A stretch of 16,502 nucleotides of DNA from Alphaproteobacteria bacterium MarineAlpha10_Bin3 (GTDB lineage Bacteria > Pseudomonadota > Alphaproteobacteria > UBA8366 > GCA-2717185): the NCBI GenBank assembly GCA_002937525.1, contig PTKA01000001.1, forward strand, positions 1 through 16,502, read 5' to 3'. How positions within the stretch are numbered: the stretch's first letter is position 1; every line of letters starts with the position of its first letter. Both the position numbers and the translations under genes were made by a program. Positions 1 to 6,078 of this stretch are shown here, one piece after another. The notes below the pieces were generated by a model, which saw only the letters and a list, made by a program, of their open reading frames with translations, was not told the DNA's origin and made no database searches.

Positions 1-68
1 TTGATAGCCATGCTACGGCGAATAACCTCAGTCGATATCTCAGGTTCCACATTCATCAAGGCTTCCCG

Positions 69-1031
69 ATGATTAAAACATGGCGTCTGCAGACCTATCG
101 CTTACTCGGTGACGACCGGCCGGCAAGTTCTCTTGCCCGGGGCATCAATGCGGTGATTATACTGTTGATCGTTCTCAACGTGATCGCCACGGTGCTGGAA
201 ACGGTGGCCTCGATTTATGCGGCCTATGCGGTTTATTTCGATCGCTTCGACGTTTTCTCGATTGTCGTCTTCACCATTGAATATATTGGCCGTATCTGGA
301 TCGCGATCGACGAGAAGGCGGCGCGCGGCCAGGGCCGCTTCATGGCCCGGCTGCGCTATATGGTATCGCCGCTGGCGCTGATCGATCTGGTCGCCATCGC
401 GCCGTTTTATCTCAGCGTCTTTTTTGCCATCGATCTTCGTGTGTTGCGGGTTTTCCGCCTGTTGCGGCTGTTCAAGCTGACCCGTTACTGGTCGGCTTTG
501 AACCTGCTATGGCGGGTCCTGCGCGACGAGGCCGCGGTGATCGGCACCGCCTTGTTCTTGTTGCTGGTCACCATGGTGCTGGCGTCGGGCGCGATGTTTC
601 TGGTCGAACGGCAAGCCCAGCCCGATAGCTTCGGCAGCATTCCGGCGGCGATGTGGTGGACGGTAACGACATTGACGTCGGTTGGGTATGGCGATGTCGT
701 GCCGGTCACCGTCGTCGGTAAAATTCTCGCCGGTTTGATTTCGCTGATCGGCATCGGCATGGTGGCGTTCCCATCGGGTATTCTGGCCGCTGGATTCATC
801 GAACAGATTAGCCGCGGCAAAAAAGTCTACCGGGAGCAGGTCGACGCCGTTCTGGCCGAAGCGCTGCCCGAGGACGCCGTCGCGGCGACGTTGGAGAAAT
901 CCCGCGCCGAACTGGGATTGAGCTTGCAGGAGGCATCGGACATCGTCGCCACGGAAAGCGAAAAAATCCAGCATCGGCAGTATTGCCCGCATTGTGGCGA
1001 GGCGCTGCATCACGATAGCCCGACGGACTGA
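69..1031 (+). CDS. Voltage-gated-type potassium channel, six-helix
   Basis: This is a 320-residue inner-membrane ion channel of the voltage-gated (Kv/KvAP-like) superfamily, expected to pass K+ as a tetramer. Hydrophobic segments fit S1 (about 27-48), S2 (60-82), S3 (101-119), S5 (155-178) and S6 (213-240). S4 (122-138) carries regularly spaced Arg/Lys residues (LRVLRVFRLLRLFKLTR), as in a voltage sensor. The pore holds the selectivity filter T-S-V-G-Y-G-D at 203-209. The cytoplasmic tail ends with a single C-P-H-C knuckle (306-309), which could be half of a zinc site completed across subunits; that is inference. The ATG at 69 has only a weak AAGG upstream, but coding character begins there. 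Family assignment is secure; gating and physiological role cannot be read from the sequence. Confidence 0.93.
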   Translation: MIKTWRLQTYRLLGDDRPASSLARGINAVIILLIVLNVIATVLETVASIYAAYAVYFDRFDVFSIVVFTIEYIGRIWIAIDEKAARGQGRFMARLRYMVSPLALIDLVAIAPFYLSVFFAIDLRVLRVFRLLRLFKLTRYWSALNLLWRVLRDEAAVIGTALFLLLVTMVLASGAMFLVERQAQPDSFGSIPAAMWWTVTTLTSVGYGDVVPVTVVGKILAGLISLIGIGMVAFPSGILAAGFIEQISRGKKVYREQVDAVLAEALPEDAVAATLEKSRAELGLSLQEASDIVATESEKIQHRQYCPHCGEALHHDSPTD

Positions 1032-1191
1032 AAAGGCTTGCATTTCTCTGCATTAGCGATATATTCCTATATTGGGTGGTAGTCAGTCGCGGGCGATGTT
1101 AATAAAAGTATCGGAATGATAAGGATAAAAACGATTCCTGTTTCGGCGTGCGGCAGTGCTATCTTTTCTCGTTTCAAGGGTATTTAACGCG

Positions 1192-1216
1192 GCCCCTGGT
1201 CAAGCGGGACCGGGGC
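1192..1216 (+). other. GC-rich hairpin in leader between channel gene and LLM gene
   Basis: CCCC-T-GGTC (1193-1201) can pair with GACCGGGG (1208-1215) around a 6-base loop, with one bulged T and a closing G-C pair. The sequence after it, CTGGCATTTT, has only a short T run. It could be a weak terminator for the channel gene or a leader structure of the gene starting at 1291. The sequence alone does not decide. The rest of 1032-1290 holds an AT-rich stretch (1055-1075) and no gene. Confidence 0.3.
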
Positions 1217-1290
1217 TGGCATTTTGAACGGGGGGGCCGTGGCGGCGATGCGCCGCTGGCCCTGATGAAACGCCCCGAAGGAGCGCTCAG

Positions 1291-2331
1291 ATGAAACTGG
1301 GTCTTATTCCCGCTGAATTCAGCGGCACATATTCCATCGACATGGATTACGTCCGGGAAGCCGAAGCGCTGGGGTTCGATTCGGCCTGGACCTCCGAATC
1401 ATGGGGCAATGACGCGGTGACGCCGGCGTCCTGGATGCTGGCGGGGACGACCCGGATCAATGTCGGCACCGCGATCATGCAGATGTCGGCGCGCAGTCCA
1501 GCCGTGGCCGCGATGACCGCGATGACGCTTGGCGACCTTTCGGGTGGCCGCTTCATTCTTGGCATCGGGCCGTCGGGACCGCAGGTCATCGAAGGATGGC
1601 ACGGCGCGCCGTTCGGCCGGCCGATCGCCCGCACCCGCGAATATATCGAAATAATCCGCAAGATCGTCGCCCGCAAAGCGCCGCTGACCCATGACGGCGC
1701 GCATTACCAGATCCCCTATCGCGGCCCGGATTCAACCGGCCTTGGCAAACCGTTGAAAAGCATCATGCATGGCGACCCGTCCTTGAAAATCTACACCGCG
1801 GCGATTACCCCGGCCGGACTGCGGGTGAGCGCCGAAATGGCCGACGGGACCTTCCCGATCTTCATGGACCCGGAACGCTTCGAGGTCCTGGAAGCGCCGC
1901 TGAACGAAGGGTTCGCCAAGGCCGGCGGCGGTAAAAGCCTGGCCGATTTCGCCATGTGCCCTTTTGTGGCGATCCAGGTCGGCGACGATCTGGACGCCTG
2001 CCGCGCGCCGATCAAACAGAATCTGGCGCTTTATATCGGCGGCATGGGCGCGCGCGACAAGAATTTCTACAATGATTACGCCAAGAAGCTCGGCTATGGC
2101 GACGCCGCGGTTGCAATCCAGGACCTGTTTTTGTCGGGCAAGCGCAAGGAAGCCGTGGCGGCAGTGCCCGATGCGCTGGTCGATACGGTCGCCTTGATCG
2201 GCCCCAGGGAACGCATTATCGAACGCCTGGGTGCGTGGCAAGCGGCCGCCGCGAAAGGCCATGTCGAAACTCTGGTGGCGCGCCGGCCGACGCGCGAAGC
2301 GATGCGGATTCTGGCCGAAGCGGTGCTGTAG
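1291..2331 (+). CDS. LLM-class flavin/F420-dependent oxidoreductase
   Basis: The 346-residue product belongs to the bacterial luciferase-like (LLM) superfamily of TIM-barrel oxidoreductases that use FMN or F420. Visible signatures are the N-terminal MKLGL strand, the ALGFDSAWTSES segment, and G-P-S-G-P-Q-V-I-E-G-W near residues 93-103, which is typical of the F420-like subgroup (compare mycobacterial Rv3520c-type proteins; family knowledge). The conserved block LYIGGMGARDKNFY lies in the C-terminal half. Length is normal. The ATG at 1291 is preceded by GAAGGAG. The protein is a full-length paralogue of the product of 3591-4640 on the other strand. Substrate is unknown. F420 versus FMN use is unproven, because many proteobacterial members are annotated only as flavin-dependent. 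Confidence 0.88.
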   Translation: MKLGLIPAEFSGTYSIDMDYVREAEALGFDSAWTSESWGNDAVTPASWMLAGTTRINVGTAIMQMSARSPAVAAMTAMTLGDLSGGRFILGIGPSGPQVIEGWHGAPFGRPIARTREYIEIIRKIVARKAPLTHDGAHYQIPYRGPDSTGLGKPLKSIMHGDPSLKIYTAAITPAGLRVSAEMADGTFPIFMDPERFEVLEAPLNEGFAKAGGGKSLADFAMCPFVAIQVGDDLDACRAPIKQNLALYIGGMGARDKNFYNDYAKKLGYGDAAVAIQDLFLSGKRKEAVAAVPDALVDTVALIGPRERIIERLGAWQAAAAKGHVETLVARRPTREAMRILAEAVL

Positions 2332-2348
2332 GCGGCGAGACTATAATT

Positions 2349-2368
2349 CTATAATACTAGTAATATAG
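2349..2368. promoter_or_regulatory. Near-perfect 20-bp palindrome, candidate operator
   Basis: The sequence reads CTATA-A-TACTAGTA-A-TATAG. It equals its reverse complement at 18 of 20 positions and is centred on ACTAGT. It lies immediately upstream of the -35 box at 2369 and is AT-rich inside a GC-rich genome. A wider pair of arms, ACTATA (2340-2345) and TATAGT (2364-2369), overlaps it. Its placement suggests the site of a dimeric regulator of the downstream permease gene. Permeases of this type are often controlled by ArsR- or MerR-type sensors (general knowledge), but no regulator gene is in view and the regulator family is not identified. Confidence 0.6.
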
Positions 2369-2397
2369 TTGACGGGCGAAGCGGCAACCGCTATACA
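2369..2397 (+). promoter_or_regulatory. Sigma-70-type promoter of the permease gene
   Basis: TTGACG (2369-2374) and TATACA (2392-2397) are separated by exactly 17 bases. Each box matches the consensus at five of six positions. Transcription would start near 2404, about 26 bases before the permease ATG at 2430. Further TATAAT sequences at 2342-2347 and 2350-2355 lack a recognisable -35 box and belong to the palindrome region. Confidence 0.65.
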
Positions 2398-2429
2398 GGC
2401 GGCATCGCGTATCGTGAAAGGAATGCGGC

Positions 2430-3455
2430 ATGACGGCTGCTGTCGGCGTACTGATACACCGGGCGCGGGGATTCGACCCCGTCATCGCAACAACCATCGC
2501 GTTGCTGATCGTGATCGCCATCGCGTCGCCGTCGCAAGGTGTCGCCAGTGTTGGGTTTTTGCTGAAGGCGATGCTTTTCGTGTCACCGTTCCTGCTGCTG
2601 TCGATGGCGGCGGCCGGCGCCGCCCAGGCGAGCGCGCTGGATCAGCGCATCTCCGATATCGTTACCGGACGCACGACAATCGTCATCCTTGGCGCGGCCT
2701 TCTTCGGCTCGCTGGTGCCGCTATGTTCGTGCGGCGTGATCCCCTTGATCGCGGCATTGCTGGCCGCCGGCGTGCCGCTCGGGCCGGTGATGGCGTTCTG
2801 GATCAGCTCGCCGTTGATGAGCATCGAAAAATTCATTCTCACAACCGCCATGTTCGACACCGGTTTCGCGCTCGCCTATCTGATTACGGCGATGATTCTG
2901 GGCGTTGTCGCCGGATTCGCGACCCAGGCGCTGGTCGTGCGCGGCGCGTTCCGCGATGTGCTGAAGGAAGGCGTTGTGGGGTGTTGCGCCGCGAACGCCT
3001 TCAAGGCCGACCGGCCGCTCTTGTGGAAATTCTGGCGCGAACCGGACCGCGCGGCGATATTTCGCGAAACGTCGATGGCGTCCGGCCTGTTTCTGGTCAA
3101 ATGGCTCAGCCTGGCCTTCGTCATCGAAAGCCTGATGGTCGCTTTTCTGCCGCCGCAAGTTGTCACCCAGATGCTGGGTTCGGGCGACTGGTGGGCGGTT
3201 CCGGCCAGCACGGCGGTCGGCATACCGGCCTATCTGAACGGATTTGCGGCAATTTCGATGGTGTCGCGGCTGGTCGAGATGGGGGCTGCCCCCGGCGCTG
3301 CGCTGGCTTTTCTGACCGCCGGCGCGGTGACCAGCATCCCCGCCGCGATGGGCGTCTTCGCGCTGGTGCGAAATTCGGTCTTTTTCACCTATATCGGGTT
3401 CGGCGTCGCCGGTTCGCTGGTCGCGGGATACGCCTATCAGGCGCTATTCGTATGA
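2430..3455 (+). CDS. CSCG-motif permease (SO_0444/ArsP-like, DUF318 family)
   Basis: This is a 341-residue polytopic inner-membrane permease. The signature is P-L-C-S-C-G-V-I-P-L at about residues 97-106, followed by a glycine/proline-rich helix ending SSPLMS. This is the hallmark of the DUF318 permease family, which includes the ArsP organoarsenical exporters and SO_0444-type metal efflux proteins. A further Cys pair (GCCAANAF, about residue 189) lies in the cytoplasmic loop between the two membrane halves. Several long hydrophobic segments are evident. The ATG at 2430 has AAAGGA upstream. The gene stands alone under its own promoter and palindrome (2349-2397). Transport of a thiol-reactive metal(loid) is inferred from the paired cysteines. 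The substrate is not determined. Confidence 0.82.
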   Translation: MTAAVGVLIHRARGFDPVIATTIALLIVIAIASPSQGVASVGFLLKAMLFVSPFLLLSMAAAGAAQASALDQRISDIVTGRTTIVILGAAFFGSLVPLCSCGVIPLIAALLAAGVPLGPVMAFWISSPLMSIEKFILTTAMFDTGFALAYLITAMILGVVAGFATQALVVRGAFRDVLKEGVVGCCAANAFKADRPLLWKFWREPDRAAIFRETSMASGLFLVKWLSLAFVIESLMVAFLPPQVVTQMLGSGDWWAVPASTAVGIPAYLNGFAAISMVSRLVEMGAAPGAALAFLTAGAVTSIPAAMGVFALVRNSVFFTYIGFGVAGSLVAGYAYQALFV

Positions 3456-3456
3456 T

Positions 3457-3512
3457 GCGCGGGCGTCAAAACGCCCCGCGCAGAGGGTCGGGGGGGGGGA
3501 TTGCGCGGGGCG
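3457..3512 (+). terminator. Overlapping alternative GC hairpins after the permease gene
   Basis: Three arms can form two mutually exclusive stems. GCGCGGGCGT (3457-3466) pairs with ACGCCC(C)GCGC (3471-3481) over a CAAA loop with one bulged C. The same middle arm, CGCCCCGCGC (3472-3481), pairs perfectly over 10 bp with GCGCGGGGCG (3503-3512). No U-run follows either stem, so an intrinsic terminator is not classical. The position between converging genes still makes transcript-end protection the simplest role. The stretch from 3513 to 3590 holds no gene. Confidence 0.45.
3490..3499 (+). repeat. G10 homopolymer
   Basis: A run of ten G residues lies inside the loop of the second hairpin between the permease and the convergent LLM gene. 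It is non-coding. Such runs are slippage-prone in replication and a common site of sequencing or assembly length errors. Confidence 0.9.
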
Positions 3513-3590
3513 CCGATTGACGGTTACCCGTCTACTGCCCCATAAGATGGGATGAATTTCCACAATCGCAAGTGTTTTTGAGCGAATCAA

Positions 3591-4640
3591 TTACGCGCCT
3601 GCCGGGTTGAGCCGGGCGGCTTCGGCCATCAAAGTGACGGCTTCGTCCTGTTTGGTGCGGATGGTCACGGACGTTGCGGCGCAATCGTCCCACACCCGGT
3701 AGCGTTGTTTGATCCGCGCCGCCGGGCCGACCAGCGCCTTGTCATCGACCCATTCGTCGGGCACGGCGGCGGCGGCCTCGTCCTTGGCGCCGGCCAGAAA
3801 CAGTTCCTGAATCCGGTCGGCGGCGTCGCCATAACCGCGCCGGATCATCATTTCCTTGTGAAAGTTCCGGTCCTTATGCCCCATGCCGCCGATATAGAGC
3901 GCTTCGCGCGGCTTCAGCCGGTCGAGCGCGGCCTGCACGTCCTGGTCGATCTCGACATGGACCGAGGCTTGGATTTCGAAATTGTGAAACCCCTTGCCGC
4001 CGCCGGCCCTAGCGAAGCCTTGTTCCAGCCAGCCGCGGTATTCGTGGAAACTGCCCGGCGTGAAGCCAAGCGGCAGCCAGCCATCGGCGACCTCGGCGGT
4101 CAGCCGCACCGTCGCTTCGTTGCCCGAGCCGATATAGATCGGAATATCGCGGTTCATATGCAGGATCGAGCGCAGCGGCTTGCCGACGCCAAGCGCCCCA
4201 TCGCCGGTATAAGGCAGGGCGATCTGTTTGCCGTCATGGGTAAGCGGCGCCGCGCGGGCAAGCACCTTGCGCATGATGGCGACGTAATCCTTGAGCCAGT
4301 AATAGGGCCGTCCCCAGGGCTCGCCGTACCAGCCCTCGACGATCTGCGGCCCGGATACGCCCAGACCGGCGATAAAGCGCCCGCCGCCGGCCATCGCATC
4401 GACGGTGCCGGCGCACATCGCCGCATTGGCCGGGGTCCGCGCCGCGACCTGCATGATCCCGGTGCCGAGCTTGATGCGCGATGTGACGGCGGCCAGAAAC
4501 GCCAATGGCGTGACCGCGTCGCTGCCATAGGCTTCGGCCGTCCAGACCGAATCGTAGCCCAGCCGTTCGGCAAGCTGGACCCGCGCCACCGGCAAATCCA
4601 TTTGCGCCCCGGAATATCCGATCGACAAGCCAAGTTTCAT
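3591..4640 (-). CDS. LLM-class flavin/F420-dependent oxidoreductase, second paralogue
   Basis: The 349-residue TIM-barrel oxidoreductase of the luciferase-like superfamily aligns end to end with the product of 1291-2331. Shared landmarks are MKLGL, W-T-(A/S)-E, NDAVTP/SDAVTP, G-x-S-G-P-Q-(I/V)-x-E-G-W, APLTHDG, LYIGGMG and RGYGDAA/LGYGDAA. It is the second gene of a minus-strand pair: its ATG at 4640 lies 12 bases after the stop of the PEP-mutase-like gene at 4653, with a GAGGGGA-type ribosome site between them. Co-transcription suggests linked steps in one catabolic route, but the substrate is unknown. Whether it uses F420 or FMN cannot be decided here. Confidence 0.88.
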   Translation of the reverse strand: MKLGLSIGYSGAQMDLPVARVQLAERLGYDSVWTAEAYGSDAVTPLAFLAAVTSRIKLGTGIMQVAARTPANAAMCAGTVDAMAGGGRFIAGLGVSGPQIVEGWYGEPWGRPYYWLKDYVAIMRKVLARAAPLTHDGKQIALPYTGDGALGVGKPLRSILHMNRDIPIYIGSGNEATVRLTAEVADGWLPLGFTPGSFHEYRGWLEQGFARAGGGKGFHNFEIQASVHVEIDQDVQAALDRLKPREALYIGGMGHKDRNFHKEMMIRRGYGDAADRIQELFLAGAKDEAAAAVPDEWVDDKALVGPAARIKQRYRVWDDCAATSVTIRTKQDEAVTLMAEAARLNPAGA

Positions 4641-4652
4641 CGCCGCATCCCC

Positions 4653-5516
4653 TCAATCGCCCAGATAATCGGTTGTCTGGCGCTGATAATCGGCGGCGCG
4701 GGTGAGGCGGCCCATCAGGTCGCCCGATGCGACGCCCTTCAGCGCCTTGGGCGGCGTTCCGTCGCGCAGCGCCTTCAAGGTATCGTGGACGGCCTGAATT
4801 CCGGCCATGACCGGCATATGGCCCTGAAGTGCGATACGGACGCCCTTGGCGGCGAGCATATCCTTATCGCTCAATTCATCGGTTATGCTGCCCAGGAATA
4901 TCGGAATTTTCACCGCCGCCGAAATCGCATCGAGCTGGGCGACGGTGCGCAATCCGGTGAAGAACATGGCGTCCACGCCAGCGGCCGCATAGGCGTTGGC
5001 GCGCGCAATCGCATCGTCCAGATTGGTAATCGATACAGCGCTGGTGCGTCCGGCAATGACCAGGCCGGGGTCCTGGCGGCCCGCAAGTGCGGCGCGCATT
5101 TTTCCGGCCCCTTCTTCGATCGAAATCATGCGCGGCTTGCCCACTTCGCCGTGCGGCGTCGGCAAGATGGTGTCCTCGATGGTCAAGGCGCAGACGCCGG
5201 CGGTGTCCAGCTCCTCGACCGTGCGTTTCACGTTCAAGGCGTTGCCGTAGCCGTGATCGGCATCGACCAGCAGCGCCAGGTCGCCGGCGCGGCAAATCCG
5301 GTAGGCTTGCTGGGCAAACTCGGTGAGCGTCAAGACGATCAGGTCCGGCGCGCCAAGCACGCTAAGCGAACCGACCGAACCGGCGAACATACCGACCTCG
5401 AACCCCAGATCCTCGGCGATCCGCGCCGATATCGCGTCATATACCGAACCGGGATGAACGCATTGCGTGCCCTTCAGAAGTGCCCGAAATCTTTCACGCC
5501 GAGGGGTCCAGTGCAT
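4653..5516 (-). CDS. Isocitrate lyase/PEP mutase superfamily enzyme, oxaloacetate decarboxylase-like
   Basis: The 287-residue product has the (beta/alpha)8 fold of the isocitrate lyase/phosphoenolpyruvate mutase superfamily, which makes or breaks C-C or P-C bonds next to a 2-oxo-acid with Mg2+. Visible residues are the S-V-Y-D-A substrate loop (about 24-28), the metal-binding D85-A-D87 in DADHGYGNALNV, E114-D115 in LTIEDTILP, and R157 in AGRTSA. The KKCGH loop of true isocitrate lyases is absent. The DADHGYGNALNV block and H233 in the segment QGHMPVM resemble the oxaloacetate decarboxylase subgroup typified by Pseudomonas PA4872 (family knowledge), so that activity is the best guess. It is the first gene of a two-gene operon with the LLM oxidoreductase. 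The ATG at 5516 has GGAAAG upstream. Confidence 0.85.
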   Translation of the reverse strand: MHWTPRRERFRALLKGTQCVHPGSVYDAISARIAEDLGFEVGMFAGSVGSLSVLGAPDLIVLTLTEFAQQAYRICRAGDLALLVDADHGYGNALNVKRTVEELDTAGVCALTIEDTILPTPHGEVGKPRMISIEEGAGKMRAALAGRQDPGLVIAGRTSAVSITNLDDAIARANAYAAAGVDAMFFTGLRTVAQLDAISAAVKIPIFLGSITDELSDKDMLAAKGVRIALQGHMPVMAGIQAVHDTLKALRDGTPPKALKGVASGDLMGRLTRAADYQRQTTDYLGD

Positions 5517-5637
5517 CGTTCAACGTCTTTCCATGGTGCAGCGCGGCCGATTTGCGTGCCGCGCCGTTCGCGCGACGCTAACATCTGACGCCAAACCGCG
5601 CCAGCGCTGGAAATTCAATTACAAGGAATCGCGGATA

Positions 5638-5667
5638 TTGGCGTGTTTTTAACTATTTCTTTATAAT
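5638..5667 (+). promoter_or_regulatory. Candidate promoter upstream of diguanylate cyclase gene
   Basis: TTGGCG (5638-5643) and a perfect TATAAT (5662-5667) are separated by 18 bases in an AT-rich pocket. If used, it gives a leader of about 400 bases before the ATG at 6079. A promoter for the divergent gene at 5516 may lie in the same pocket on the other strand. Confidence 0.4.
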
Positions 5668-6078
5668 TAGGTATTAAGTGATATATTCCTAGACTCTCAA
5701 GAATCCAACCAAACCCGGTCAAAGACCGTGGAGGCGCGGTCGAAGGTGGAAACAGAGGCCCTCAAGAAGGTTCAACCAGCATCGCACGATTGTCGCTACG
5801 ATGACCCTCGGCCTTAGCCTTCCCGGCCAGGACAGAATTTCCGTGATCGTACGCGTTCGACGAGTCGCGGCAAGAAGAGGCTTGCCGATTATCGCCGTTC
5901 CAGCGAAGGCGGCAAGCGCCAGATCGACAATGATGCCGTGGGCACGATCGATTGGCTTATCGAGTTCATCGAACGGCCGCTGGCGGCGCTGATCGAAGTG
6001 GGTGCAATCGGAGTCGCCCCAAATCCTTCGATTCCGTCGCCTTGCCCGAACAAATCAACCCATTGTGGGAGGCAGATC
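5668..6078. other. Long leader without a convincing gene
   Basis: The gap from 5517 to 6078 holds no recognised gene. Seen in it are the 12-mer GATATATTCCTA (5680-5691, also at 1058-1069), a small hairpin CGGTC-AAA-GACCG (5716-5728), and an imperfect direct repeat built on CTCAAGAA with a following AACCA (5695-5712 and 5761-5778). The reading frame of the downstream cyclase is open from about 5674 except for a TAG at 5815. It includes a GTG at 5938 that would add 47 residues. That extension lacks a good ribosome site and ends in low-complexity Ser/Pro text, so it is more likely untranslated. It matches no c-di-GMP riboswitch consensus that I can recognise. Confidence 0.4.

Noticed and set aside
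2369..3520. 383-codon plus-strand frame over the permease gene
   Set aside because: It is a shifted frame of the CSCG permease; the product is Arg-rich without membrane segments, while the 2430-3455 frame gives a convincing permease.
3705..5588. Very long plus-strand open frame (627 codons) across two minus-strand genes
   Set aside because: It is antisense to the LLM and PEP-mutase-like genes, which have clear family motifs. The frame stays open only because of GC-rich codon bias, and its text is Arg/Gln/His-rich with no domain.
5801..5992. 63-codon plus-strand frame as a small gene
   Set aside because: No ribosome site, Arg/Ala-rich text and overlap with another frame of similar quality; no recognisable family.
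5938..6078. GTG at 5938 as the start of the diguanylate cyclase
   Set aside because: The 47 added residues show no domain and end in Ser/Pro/Cys text; the ATG at 6079 has a clear GGGAGG ribosome site and begins the Hpt domain.
5668..6078. c-di-GMP riboswitch in the leader of the cyclase gene
   Set aside because: The conserved GEMM-type core segments were looked for and not found; only a small generic hairpin is present.
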